A stretch of 25,577 nucleotides of DNA from a virus (IMGVR_UViG_3300028364_000131:1-25577), one strand, 5' to 3'. Shown: positions 1 to 6,703, counted from the stretch's first letter. Translations and numbers: made by a program. The notes: generated from the sequence alone by a model not told the origin.

Positions 1-159
1 AATAGAGCTGGTTTCACCTCTAGTAGTTCAATAGGGGTAATAATCGAAGCGGTAACAGGCACAGGTACAAATGTAAGAAGGGGAAAAAGTTGGGACAATT
101 CAACAACGGATGCACCTCAAATTTCTGTAACTTATACTACTACAACAACTAATGAATAA
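1..159 (+). CDS. 3' end of a virion appendage/fibre-type protein (partial)
   Basis: The reading frame is open from the first base to a TAA at 157-159 and gives 52 residues, so the start lies outside the window. The tail is rich in Ser, Thr and Gly and ends with a DAPQISVTYTT segment. That pattern (a Trp, then 'APQ', a beta strand of the VTY type and a short polar tail) is typical of the last strand of DNRLRE-like or other beta-sandwich domains in phage fibres and extracellular proteins. Its position just ahead of the tail-sheath gene supports a structural role. The family is not certain from so short a piece. Confidence 0.5.
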   Translation, partial: NRAGFTSSSSIGVIIEAVTGTGTNVRRGKSWDNSTTDAPQISVTYTTTTTNE

Positions 160-272
160 ATGACACCAACGATTTTTTTTGGATTGGTTGGTTGTAAAAT
201 TTAGTAAAGCAGAGAAATATCAAATAAACTAATAAATGAAATTTATAATTTTTACGGTTTACTAGAAAATAC

Positions 273-284
273 TATATTTATATA
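273..284 (+). promoter_or_regulatory. Candidate late promoter TATATTTATATA
   Basis: TATATTTATATA lies 30 nt before the start at 315. The same core recurs ahead of eight other virion-type or late-looking genes in the window, nearly always 16-45 nt before the start codon. Confidence 0.6.
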
Positions 285-314
285 TACACGAATATTAAAT
301 AAAAACATATCAAA

Positions 315-608
315 ATGGCAGAACAAATCAAGTTTACACAAGAAGAAGTAAAACAAGTAGATGATATCAGAAATCAAACAGGATTAATTTTCCAACGAAT
401 AGGACAACTTTCAGTTGAGTCAGAAAGACGGCTACAGGAAATAGAAACTGCAAAATCACAGCTGAACGAAGAACTCAAATTACTTCGTGATACCGAATCA
501 ACACTATTTACTTCTCTTAATACCAAATACGGTGATGGTAATTATGATCCGGACAATAATGTTTTCACACCAATCGAAGAAAAAAAACCACAAGAACCTG
601 TATCATGA
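315..608 (+). CDS. Small coiled-coil protein upstream of tail sheath
   Basis: This 97-residue protein starts MAEQIKF. Its central part (about residues 10-65) is strongly helical and charged with heptad-like spacing, so a coiled coil is likely. It then has a YGDGNYDPDNNVFTP segment and a Pro/Glu-rich end. Small proteins with a helical body and a 'YG.G..d...g.f' tail occur next to virion genes of marine T4-like phages, but I cannot name a function. It has its own late-type promoter and stands directly ahead of the sheath gene, so a tail or virion assembly role is likely. No signal peptide or membrane segment is seen. Confidence 0.7.
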   Translation: MAEQIKFTQEEVKQVDDIRNQTGLIFQRIGQLSVESERRLQEIETAKSQLNEELKLLRDTESTLFTSLNTKYGDGNYDPDNNVFTPIEEKKPQEPVS

Positions 609-639
609 TATCAAAATATATAGTTTAGGAAAAATATTT

Positions 640-651
640 TATATTTATATA
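640..651 (+). promoter_or_regulatory. Candidate late promoter TATATTTATATA (sheath gene)
   Basis: TATATTTATATA lies 40 nt before the sheath start codon and is identical to the copy at 273-284. It sits in the gap between the coiled-coil gene and the sheath gene. Confidence 0.65.
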
Positions 652-678
652 TGTAATTTTACATTAAAAAAATTAATT

Positions 679-683
679 AGGAG
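679..683 (+). promoter_or_regulatory. Strong Shine-Dalgarno site (AGGAG) of tail sheath
   Basis: AGGAG ends 8 nt before the ATG at 692. Most genes in the window have no clear Shine-Dalgarno site, so this one stands out and fits the high expression needed for sheath subunits. Confidence 0.6.
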
Positions 684-691
684 AAAATAAA

Positions 692-3070
692 ATGGCAGAA
701 AAAATTGTATCACCTGGAGTATTTACCCGTGAGAATGACTTATCATTCTTGGCCCAAGGTGTTGGAAACATAGGAGCGGCGATAATAGGGCCTTTTAAAA
801 AGGGACCAGTATTCCTGCCAACGATTGTAAATACACAATCCGAGTTCGAACAAATCTTCGGTACACCTGATGGATCATACTATACAGGATATACCGTTCA
901 AAATTACCTAAGAGAATCGGGAACTGTAACTATTGTAAGAGTAGGGCATATCGGTGGGTATACACACACCGATGCTATTGCAATCGGAGTTAGTGGTTCT
1001 ACTGGAACAAAATTGATAGGTAGTCTGTTTTCCACCGTAAATGGCACGGAAATTACAGGGTTTCCAGCTGCATCAAATCAAATAACCTCACAAGCATCGG
1101 CATCTGCATTTACTATCGATGGTACTGAACTGGGAATTACTACTCCGTTGTCCGCATCTATAGATCCTACACAAGCAAATGATATTTCTAATGTATTTGG
1201 AACATCTGCACTTGGTACTAAGAATGCATATGTATATAACTACTTCGAAACTGAAGCCGCGAAACAAGTACAAATTCTTACTTCCAGTGGATCAAGTGTA
1301 GAATATATAAATCTTCCTGTACAGGATTTCAGTAATGATGCACAAGTTGCAAATACTCCATATATACAATCACAATTAATTTCAGGTCAAAGATATGATC
1401 TTTTCCGTTTCCATACATTGGGTGCAGGAAATAGTTCAAACCAAGAATATAAAGTTGCAATTTCCAATATAAAGAGAACAAGATTATCGGACGGTTCGGA
1501 AGGTTGGCCAACATTTACCGTAACGGTACGTGAATTCGGTGATTCCGATAGGAGACCAACTTTCCTAGAAAACTATTCCGGTGTTAATTTGGATCCATCT
1601 TCAGCTAACAATATTGCTAGAAGAATCGGTAACTTGAATGTAACAATAGACCCGAGTGGTAAACAGATAATTACTGGTGATTTCCAAAACAACTCGAACT
1701 ACATTAGGGTAGAGGTTAAAGATGACGGATCCTTCCCATCCGATGCGTTACCGTTCGGTCATGGTGCTTATATCAACCCACTTTTTGTCGGTACGGTAGG
1801 TGATTATACCGATAGTAGTGTTCCTGCGGTAATATACTCAACGGGATCGATTAATAATAGTGGAAATTCATCAACTAATTTCGCGGGTATCCAACTTGAT
1901 ACAGCTGGAATCAAGGTAGATAATAAATCCTACCTATCACCTATACCGAAAAGTGCAACCATTGGATCGAATACATCATTCTCATTTGATGCACCGATAA
2001 CCGCGGTGGTAAACGGATTGGTATCAACATACAATTTCGGATTTACAATGGGCAATATAAACTCATTTAATAATCAGACACTTAACTCACAAAGACAGTT
2101 TATCATCGGATTCCAAAATGGATTCGATGGAATATCACCGACAGTAAAATCTATGTTGGGTGAATCTATAACTGGGACTAACTCACAGGGGTTTGATTTA
2201 TCAAGTTCAACCGCAAGTGGATCAGTCGCATATCAAAAAGCAATAAACTCGGTATCCAATCCGGATGACTTCGATATTAATTTGGTATCCGTACCTGGTG
2301 TAATACGATCTGAACATCCATCCACATTCGATTCCATCGTAAATATGGTAGAATCAAGGGAAGATGCATTCTTTATAGGTGATGTGGTTGGTACAAACTC
2401 AACTATAGGTGATGCAATTGCACAAGGTGGATTCGTAGATTCCAGTTATGTTGGAACTTACTATCCTTGGGTCAAGACAATCGATGTTAACACAAACAGA
2501 TTGGTATCAGTTCCGCCATCGGTATTAATGCCGGGAATATACGCATCCAATGATGCCGTATCCGCTGAATGGTGGGCACCCGCGGGACTAAATAGAGGTG
2601 GAATAGTAGGTGCGGTAAGTGTTCTAAATAGATTAACCCATGCAGAACGTGATGAACTATACGAGGGTAAAATTAACCCAATCGCATCATTTCCGGGAGA
2701 AGGGATTGTTGCATTCGGACAAAAAACCTTACAGGAACGTTCATCTGCGCTCGATAGAATAAACGTAAGAAGATTACTTATTAAAGTTAAGAAGTATATT
2801 GCATCTACATCAAGATACTTTGTGTTCGAACAGAATACTGCAACAACTAGAAATAAGTTCATAAACTCGGTGAATCCATACTTGGAAGGAATCCAACAAC
2901 GACAGGGTCTATATACCTTTAGGGTAGTAATGGATGATAGTAATAATACACCCGATGTAATCGATAGAAATATATTAGTCGGACAAATATTTTTACAACC
3001 TACTAAAACAGCTGAATTTATTGTGATTGATTTCTCTATAGTTCCGACTGGAGCCGCATTTAGTGCATAA
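692..3070 (+). CDS. gp18: Contractile tail sheath protein (T4 gp18-like)
   Basis: This 792-residue protein polymerises around the tail tube and contracts to drive it through the host envelope. The N-terminus (IVSPGVFTREND, then a 'GAAIIGPFKKGPVFLPTIV' strand-loop and an 'F...FG' segment) is the classic T4-type sheath opening. The C-terminal part has the conserved 'NRGGIVGA', 'IASFPGEGIVAFGQKTL', 'RINVRRLLIKVKKYI' and 'RYFVFEQN' segments. It ends with the 'ILVGQIFLQPTKTAEFIVIDFSI' strand that makes the inter-subunit mesh. It is longer than T4 gp18 (659 residues); the extra length lies in the variable middle domains, roughly residues 90-500. The start is fixed by an AGGAG site 8 nt upstream. 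A terminator follows. Confidence 0.97.
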   Translation: MAEKIVSPGVFTRENDLSFLAQGVGNIGAAIIGPFKKGPVFLPTIVNTQSEFEQIFGTPDGSYYTGYTVQNYLRESGTVTIVRVGHIGGYTHTDAIAIGVSGSTGTKLIGSLFSTVNGTEITGFPAASNQITSQASASAFTIDGTELGITTPLSASIDPTQANDISNVFGTSALGTKNAYVYNYFETEAAKQVQILTSSGSSVEYINLPVQDFSNDAQVANTPYIQSQLISGQRYDLFRFHTLGAGNSSNQEYKVAISNIKRTRLSDGSEGWPTFTVTVREFGDSDRRPTFLENYSGVNLDPSSANNIARRIGNLNVTIDPSGKQIITGDFQNNSNYIRVEVKDDGSFPSDALPFGHGAYINPLFVGTVGDYTDSSVPAVIYSTGSINNSGNSSTNFAGIQLDTAGIKVDNKSYLSPIPKSATIGSNTSFSFDAPITAVVNGLVSTYNFGFTMGNINSFNNQTLNSQRQFIIGFQNGFDGISPTVKSMLGESITGTNSQGFDLSSSTASGSVAYQKAINSVSNPDDFDINLVSVPGVIRSEHPSTFDSIVNMVESREDAFFIGDVVGTNSTIGDAIAQGGFVDSSYVGTYYPWVKTIDVNTNRLVSVPPSVLMPGIYASNDAVSAEWWAPAGLNRGGIVGAVSVLNRLTHAERDELYEGKINPIASFPGEGIVAFGQKTLQERSSALDRINVRRLLIKVKKYIASTSRYFVFEQNTATTRNKFINSVNPYLEGIQQRQGLYTFRVVMDDSNNTPDVIDRNILVGQIFLQPTKTAEFIVIDFSIVPTGAAFSA

Positions 3071-3090
3071 ATTATTAACTATTTAATTAT

Positions 3091-3119
3091 AAAAACCACT
3101 CTTTTAGGGTGGTTTTTTT
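3091..3119 (+). terminator. Rho-independent terminator after tail sheath
   Basis: The arms AAAAACCACTC (3091-3101) and GGGTGGTTTTT (3107-3117) pair around a 5-nt loop with one G-U pair, and the T run continues to 3119. It lies 20 nt after the sheath stop codon. Confidence 0.9.
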
Positions 3120-3151
3120 ATATGTATAGGTGTAAAACATATCATTAAATT

Positions 3152-3244
3152 ATGAAAAGATATTACGTATATAGAATAGATGACCCAACTACAAATCAAT
3201 TTTATTTTGGTAGTAGAGGCTGTGAATGTAGACCCCGAGGATGA
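3152..3244 (+). pseudogene. 5' fragment of a GIY-YIG homing endonuclease, ended by in-frame TGA
   Basis: ATG at 3152 opens a 30-codon frame: MKRYYVYRID, then QFYFGSRG. This is the N-terminal GIY-YIG core, with VYR in the GIY position and YFG in the YIG position, followed by GS. The TGA at 3242-3244 stops it. The downstream open frame from 3254 is in the same frame and continues the family sequence (MGSMKTWIP...). Between 3236 and 3253 a different frame reads P-E-D-D-I-Y, which is the expected family sequence before MGS. Compared with an intact gene, the copy therefore seems to carry one extra C in the CCCC run and two extra bases in the TA run. It is decayed, or the bases are miscalled. Confidence 0.75.
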
Positions 3245-3253
3245 TATATATAT

Positions 3254-3913
3254 ATGGGTTCTATGAAAACATGGATACCCGAAGATAATAATCGGTTGGT
3301 AAAAACTATATTACAAACTGGATTCCGTAAATATGAAACTGCTATAAAATATGAATCTAAAATTATAAAAGAAAATATTGATAATCCCTTAAATGAAAAT
3401 TATCATATACCAGCCGAAGGATTTCATACGAGTGGGATGCAATGGGATGATTTATCCAAACAAAGGTTAAGTAAAAAACGGATAGAAAATAAATTAGCAT
3501 TAGGTATGAATAACCCTATGTTCGTCCGAAACCACAGACAAGAAACTAAGGTTAAAATGAAATCCAAAGCTAAAGGTAGATATACATTGGAGTGGTACAT
3601 AGACCGGAATGGATTAGAAAATGGGACTAATCTTTATACTGAAAGATGTATATATCATAAAAAAAGAAATTCCGGCCGCGGTAATCCAATGTATAATAAA
3701 ACTCATACACAATCATCACGTGAAAAAATGAGTAAGAATTCATCAAAAATAGTTGGTAAGTATGATATGGAAAATAATTTATTAGATATTTATAGTAGTA
3801 TGATGGAAGCATCATCTAAGAACAACATCAGTATTAGTATGATTAGTGCGGTATGTAATCCAAAACGAATTAACAAAACTGCTGGCGGATTTATCTGGAA
3901 ATTGGAAAATTAA
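3254..3913 (+). CDS. GIY-YIG homing endonuclease, C-terminal part (NUMOD3/NUMOD1 DNA-binding repeats)
   Basis: This 219-residue frame continues the endonuclease whose first residues are encoded from 3152. It opens with MGSMKTWIP and a 'ETAIKYESKIIKENIDNP' segment that completes the nuclease fold (Glu and Asn of the GIY-YIG core). Two NUMOD3-type repeats follow: 'GMNNPMFVRNHRQETKVKM' at about residues 92-110 and 'GRGNPMYNKTHTQSSREKM' at about 141-160. A C-terminal NUMOD1-like helix-turn-helix has 'YDMENNLLDIYSSMMEASSKNN'. Such enzymes cut cognate alleles lacking the insertion and spread by repair. It sits between sheath and tube genes, a usual place for free-standing homing genes. Without the N-terminus it probably cannot cut DNA; ATG 3254 may be only an internal codon. 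Confidence 0.8.
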   Translation: MGSMKTWIPEDNNRLVKTILQTGFRKYETAIKYESKIIKENIDNPLNENYHIPAEGFHTSGMQWDDLSKQRLSKKRIENKLALGMNNPMFVRNHRQETKVKMKSKAKGRYTLEWYIDRNGLENGTNLYTERCIYHKKRNSGRGNPMYNKTHTQSSREKMSKNSSKIVGKYDMENNLLDIYSSMMEASSKNNISISMISAVCNPKRINKTAGGFIWKLEN

Positions 3914-3931
3914 CGGAAAAGATAAAAAAGT

Positions 3932-3943
3932 TATATTTATATA
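3932..3943 (+). promoter_or_regulatory. Candidate late promoter TATATTTATATA (tube gene)
   Basis: TATATTTATATA lies 42 nt ahead of the tail-tube start and downstream of the endonuclease gene. The tube gene therefore keeps its own late promoter despite the inserted homing gene and the terminator after the sheath. Confidence 0.65.
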
Positions 3944-3985
3944 CAGAATTAGATAATTACAAACACAGAATAACATACATATATC

Positions 3986-4477
3986 ATGGCAGAAGTACTT
4001 GAATACAACGACATTTTTTTTACAAATTTTGAACCAAAAACAAAAAATCGTTTTATCATGGAGATAGATGGTATTCCATCATACATGATTAAAACAGCAT
4101 CAAAACCAAGTATTCAGTTCGAGGAAATTGTACTGGATCATATTAACGTAAAACGTAAATTAAAAGGTAAGGGTGATTGGCAAGCGATCGATATTACTTT
4201 ATATGACCCGATTGTTCCAAGTGGTGCACAAGCAGTAATGGAATGGGTACGATTATCACATGAATCCCTAACAGGTCGTAATGGATATGCGGGAATGTAC
4301 AAAAAGGATATCGATATTTACACTTTAGGGCCTATCGGTGATAAAGTAGAACAATGGAAACTGAAAGGAGCGTTTATCACAAGTGCTGCGTTTGGTGATG
4401 TTGATTGGGCCGATGGATCTGGAATTGTTGAGATTTCATTAAGTTTAAGTATGGATTATTGTATATTGGAATTTTAA
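3986..4477 (+). CDS. gp19: Tail tube protein (T4 gp19-like)
   Basis: This 163-residue protein matches T4 gp19 in length (163). Gp19 stacks in hexameric rings to form the inner tail tube. Typical features are 'NRFIMEIDGIPSYMIKTASKPSI' near the N-terminus (residues about 23-45), a central 'DITLYDPIVPSGAQAVMEWVRL' segment, 'GRNGYAGMYKKDIDIYTLGPIGDKVEQW', and the end 'SLSLSMDYCILEF'. It follows the sheath gene as in T4, separated only by the homing endonuclease. No clear Shine-Dalgarno site is seen before the ATG. A pair of strong terminators follows. Confidence 0.96.
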   Translation: MAEVLEYNDIFFTNFEPKTKNRFIMEIDGIPSYMIKTASKPSIQFEEIVLDHINVKRKLKGKGDWQAIDITLYDPIVPSGAQAVMEWVRLSHESLTGRNGYAGMYKKDIDIYTLGPIGDKVEQWKLKGAFITSAAFGDVDWADGSGIVEISLSLSMDYCILEF

Positions 4478-4493
4478 TTAGAATCGAGTATAT

Positions 4494-4555
4494 ATTAAAA
4501 ACCCCTATGAAAATAGGGGTTTTTATTAAAAACCCCTATGAAAATAGGGGTTTTT
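4494..4555 (+). repeat. Exact 31-bp tandem duplication containing a terminator
   Basis: Positions 4494-4524 and 4525-4555 are identical 31-mers (ATTAAAAACCCC, then TATGAAAATAGGGGTTTTT). Each copy holds a complete hairpin-plus-T-run terminator. Confidence 0.95.
4497..4524 (+). terminator. Rho-independent terminator, copy 1 (tube gene)
   Basis: The 12-bp stem AAAAACCCCTAT / ATAGGGGTTTTT encloses a GAAA tetraloop at 4509-4512. It lies 19 nt after the tube stop codon. Confidence 0.92.
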
Positions 4556-4557
4556 TT
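4528..4557 (+). terminator. Rho-independent terminator, copy 2 (probably bidirectional)
   Basis: The same 12-bp stem and GAAA loop occur at 4528-4555, with T's to 4557. The stem has A's on its left and T's on its right, so it can also stop the converging leftward transcript of the gene ending at 4569. Confidence 0.92.
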
Positions 4558-4568
4558 GTGTCTTATTG

Positions 4569-5000
4569 TTAAACCCTAACCAATCTTCTGAATTTTCCCA
4601 AATCCTTTAATTGTTTTTCATATTTCAATTGTGATATTCGATTTAGTTCGGTTTTTCTATCATTAACTTTTTGGTTGTGTCTTGAATTTCGACCAACTTT
4701 TATATCACATTTTTCAATTATGGATTTCACAACATCTTTTATTTGATTCATATTTTTATCGGAATACTCATCAACAATTTCCTTCATCATATTTGATGAG
4801 TCTGATAGTTTGTAACCATCAAGGTTTAGTAGAAATCTGAAATTTGCCATTTGCATATTTAAACTATTAACAGTAGTTTCAGGGATTACACTATCAACTA
4901 TATCCTCTTTAGTGATACCCAACCCATTCAAATCCCAGTTTGTCATGTAGTATGCGATTACCAAATCATTTTTTGACCACTCATGTTGTAAATTTTTCAT
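4569..5000 (-). CDS. Hypothetical accessory protein, helical
   Basis: This 143-residue protein is not assigned. It begins MKNLQHEWSKNDLVIAYYMT and has a 'LGITKEDI...TTVNSLNMQMANFRFLL' segment, then a helical and basic C-terminus rich in Lys and Arg (residues about 95-143). The N-terminal part looks like the helical, DNA-binding-like segment (W..E....Y......G......A..L......S..M...NFR) seen in small uncharacterised proteins of phages and bacteria, but I cannot claim a function. It is read leftward, opposite to the structural genes. It has its own promoter cassette at 5048-5090 and shares the double terminator with the tube gene. Confidence 0.75.
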   Translation of the reverse strand: MKNLQHEWSKNDLVIAYYMTNWDLNGLGITKEDIVDSVIPETTVNSLNMQMANFRFLLNLDGYKLSDSSNMMKEIVDEYSDKNMNQIKDVVKSIIEKCDIKVGRNSRHNQKVNDRKTELNRISQLKYEKQLKDLGKFRRLVRV

Positions 5001-5016
5001 AACTCTTAAATTTAAT

Positions 5017-5029
5017 GGGGAACTTCCCC
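5017..5029 (-). promoter_or_regulatory. Palindrome in the leader of the 4569-5000 gene
   Basis: GGGGAA-C-TTCCCC is a perfect 13-nt palindrome located 17 nt before the start codon, inside the predicted mRNA leader. It could be an operator or a small RNA hairpin; its loop would have to open several pairs. Confidence 0.4.
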
Positions 5030-5047
5030 TTGATTAATATTACCTTA

Positions 5048-5092
5048 CTAAAGTACAAATTTAATTTTACAAATCCTAATTTAATATGTTAA
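5048..5092 (-). promoter_or_regulatory. Accessory-gene promoter cassette (copy for 4569-5000)
   Basis: Read leftward: TTTTAACATATT, then AAATTAGG (5075-5082), a 19-nt spacer (5056-5074), and TACTTTAG (5048-5055). The spacer length and both boxes match the other cassettes. The predicted leader is about 42 nt. Confidence 0.75.
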
Positions 5093-5095
5093 AAG

Positions 5096-5353
5096 TTACC
5101 CAATTCCAAAGAACTCTTTTCCATTCAATTGTTCCGATGTTGTGCCACCTTTTAACCAACTCCTAACTTCATTGTAATATGTTGTATCGATGTATTGGGC
5201 TATGTGGTTGGGGATAACATAATTTAATCCATCGAGGTTGTTAGACATCCATAAATGAGTTGAGTCTAACTTTTTCATAAACCAAGGATATTTCTTCTCA
5301 CCACATCCTATCATTATCATTGTTACCGACTCCGTTGTTTTAAACTTTTCCAT
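5096..5353 (-). CDS. Hypothetical small protein
   Basis: This 85-residue protein of unknown function begins MEKFKTTESVTMIMIGCGEKK and is rich in aromatic residues (YPWFMKKL, THLWMSNNLDGLNYVIP). It looks globular, with no membrane segment and no known motif. It is one of three leftward genes between the tube terminator and 5692, each with an identical promoter cassette. This fits independently expressed accessory genes active at a different stage from the structural genes. A weak Shine-Dalgarno site (AAGGGA) precedes the ATG. Confidence 0.65.
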   Translation of the reverse strand: MEKFKTTESVTMIMIGCGEKKYPWFMKKLDSTHLWMSNNLDGLNYVIPNHIAQYIDTTYYNEVRSWLKGGTTSEQLNGKEFFGIG

Positions 5354-5380
5354 GATTTCCCTTTATTAATTATTACATTA

Positions 5381-5427
5381 CTAATATACGGAATGATTTT
5401 TATAATTCCTAATTTAATATGTTAAAA
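5381..5427 (-). promoter_or_regulatory. Accessory-gene promoter cassette (copy for 5096-5353)
   Basis: Read leftward: TTTTAACATATT, AAATTAGG (5408-5415), a 19-nt spacer (5389-5407), and TATATTAG (5381-5388). The predicted leader is about 22 nt. Confidence 0.78.
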
Positions 5428-5437
5428 TTTAACATTT

Positions 5438-5692
5438 TTATACTAACCCTTCAACGTATTTATAAATCTTATCCCAAAGAATATCACTCACGTTTATACG
5501 AATTACATCTGGGAACATTGACACTTCCTCGCCATACTGATTCCATTTGTTCACAAGACTGTTAGAAACCGGTTCATTTTCCAAGATATAATTATCAATT
5601 ACAGATTTCCAATCCAAATCATTAAATGTGATTTCTTTATCTAACCACTCAAATCCTTTATCGGTTACGTATTGTAAAATTATCATATTCAT
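5438..5692 (-). CDS. Hypothetical small protein
   Basis: This 84-residue acidic protein has no recognised family. It begins MNMIILQYVTDKGFEWLDKE and includes 'DVIRINVSDILWDKIYKYVEGLV' at its end. No membrane segment, signal peptide or metal-binding motif is visible. It is the first of the three leftward genes and has a cassette promoter 22-68 nt upstream. A GAGGT stretch 9-13 nt before the ATG may act as its ribosome binding site. Confidence 0.65.
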   Translation of the reverse strand: MNMIILQYVTDKGFEWLDKEITFNDLDWKSVIDNYILENEPVSNSLVNKWNQYGEEVSMFPDVIRINVSDILWDKIYKYVEGLV

Positions 5693-5713
5693 ATTTACCT
5701 CTTTATTACCCTA

Positions 5714-5759
5714 CTAAAGTACGAATTGTAGTTCACAATTCCTAATTTAATATGTTAAA
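5714..5759 (-). promoter_or_regulatory. Accessory-gene promoter cassette (copy for 5438-5692)
   Basis: Read leftward: TTTAACATATT, AAATTAGG (5741-5748), a 19-nt spacer (5722-5740), and TACTTTAG (5714-5721). The predicted leader is about 17 nt. Confidence 0.78.
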
Positions 5760-5784
5760 GTTTCATAATTAACATAAAATAAAC

Positions 5785-5802
5785 CCTTTGGGGGTTTTAC
5801 CT
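5785..5802. terminator. Weak terminator-like hairpin
   Basis: AAACCC and GGGTTT pair around a 5-nt loop, followed by a short T run. It lies between the divergent genes 5692 and 5881, where no obvious transcript needs stopping, so its role is unclear. Confidence 0.35.
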
Positions 5803-5854
5803 AATTTTTACTAAAATTTAACACTTTATTGGATGTTATTAATTAATAAATTAC

Positions 5855-5864
5855 TATATTTATA
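5855..5864 (+). promoter_or_regulatory. Candidate late promoter TATATTTATA
   Basis: TATATTTATA lies only 16 nt ahead of the ATG at 5881, so the mRNA leader would be very short. Confidence 0.55.
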
Positions 5865-5880
5865 AATAAATAACATTTAT

Positions 5881-6375
5881 ATGATAAGTACACATCAAAA
5901 ATTAATAATTAATTCAGTAATAGATTTTATGAAATCTGAATTTAATATAAATGCAAAATTAACCGTAAAACGTAAATCAAAATCTGGACTTTTGGGTGAT
6001 GTTACTATGAGTCATAATTCTGTTAATTTAAATAAATTCACATTACATTATAATCCGAGCCAAGGGTATACAATGATAATACAGTCTTTGATACATGAAT
6101 TAACCCACGTTAAACAAATATCAAATAAGGAACTACAGCCATCATCGGATTATAAATCTATTATTTGGAAAGGAAGCCCCTACATTACTGTTAAGGAATT
6201 AAATAAATCCATGAAATCAATCAACGATTATATGAATTTACCATGGGAAAAGGAGGCATATGGTAATATGAAAAAACTATATCCTAAATTTATAAAATCA
6301 AAATACTTTAAGAATTTACGTGGAAAGAATGCGACATTGGATTATATACTCGATAATGAGGTTACGTTTCAATGA
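5881..6375 (+). CDS. HExxH zinc metallopeptidase-like protein
   Basis: This 164-residue protein has HELTH at residues 72-76, in a helix (SLIHELTHVKQ). A second acidic motif PWEKEAY follows at residues 121-127, where E123 or E125 could be the third zinc ligand. The arrangement is that of short zincins: a beta-rich N-terminal half, an active-site helix, and a 'P(W/Y)E..A' ligand 45-50 residues later. A peptidase role is inferred from these motifs; the substrate is unknown. Virion maturation, cell-wall or host-protein cleavage are all possible. There is no signal peptide, so it acts in the cytoplasm or as part of a particle. A late-type promoter is directly upstream. A second, shorter HExxH gene lies at 22102. 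Confidence 0.7.
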   Translation: MISTHQKLIINSVIDFMKSEFNINAKLTVKRKSKSGLLGDVTMSHNSVNLNKFTLHYNPSQGYTMIIQSLIHELTHVKQISNKELQPSSDYKSIIWKGSPYITVKELNKSMKSINDYMNLPWEKEAYGNMKKLYPKFIKSKYFKNLRGKNATLDYILDNEVTFQ

Positions 6376-6400
6376 AATAAATTAAATGAACCACGTTAAA

Positions 6401-6447
6401 TTTTAACATATTAAATTAGGAATTGTAAAATTCATTCCGTATATTTA
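6401..6447 (+). promoter_or_regulatory. Accessory-gene promoter cassette (copy for 6496-6699)
   Basis: TTTTAACATATT, AAATTAGG (6413-6420), a 19-nt spacer (6421-6439), and TATATTTA (6440-6447). It is the same cassette as the three leftward ones, here facing right. The predicted leader is about 43 nt. Confidence 0.78.
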
Positions 6448-6495
6448 CTATAGTAATGATTGAGAGAGAGTAATAAACCTTAAATAAATAAAATT

Positions 6496-6699
6496 ATGAG
6501 CAAATTATCAGTAACATCAAGGGATATATTGGATTTAATGAAAGGATGTGAAGTTCAATCATTAAATTATGAAGGATGTGTTTCCATCAACGGTGCGGGT
6601 AAGGTATATATGGATGGTGAAGTAATCGATATATTGGATTCCACTCGTAAAGTAAACAAAATTTGGAAAGAATATCTCGAAAGTGATGGAATATATTAA
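6496..6699 (+). CDS. Hypothetical small protein
   Basis: This 67-residue protein of unknown function begins MSKLSVTSRDILDLMKGCEVQ. It contains 'NYEGCVSINGAGKVYMDGEVID', which looks like a small beta-meander, and it ends in a charged helix. It is transcribed from a copy of the accessory promoter cassette and so belongs to the same regulon as the three leftward genes. The next gene starts 32 nt downstream from its own late-type promoter. Confidence 0.65.
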   Translation: MSKLSVTSRDILDLMKGCEVQSLNYEGCVSINGAGKVYMDGEVIDILDSTRKVNKIWKEYLESDGIY

Positions 6700-6703
6700 A
6701 TTT

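Noticed and set aside
165-220. Possible terminator after the first partial gene (CCAAC ... GTTGG with a T run)
   Set aside because: The T run lies inside the loop and not after the stem, so it is not a normal Rho-independent terminator.
487-690. 67-residue frame overlapping the coiled-coil gene
   Set aside because: It overlaps the better-supported gene at 315-608 in another frame, its end runs through the late promoter of the sheath gene, and its sequence is low-complexity.
2461-2862. 133-residue leftward frame inside the sheath gene
   Set aside because: It is fully contained in the conserved sheath gene; no promoter or ribosome site serves it, and its composition is that of an antisense shadow.
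3242-3244. TGA read as Trp (alternative genetic code)
   Set aside because: Several clear genes use TGG for Trp normally, and the local alternative frame gives the family sequence, so two indels explain the stop better than recoding. TGA is not found inside the other genes.
4528-5800. CRISPR-like array from the repeated AT-rich motifs
   Set aside because: The repeated units are spaced by whole genes, lie in both orientations, and have promoter spacing; they are promoters and not an array.
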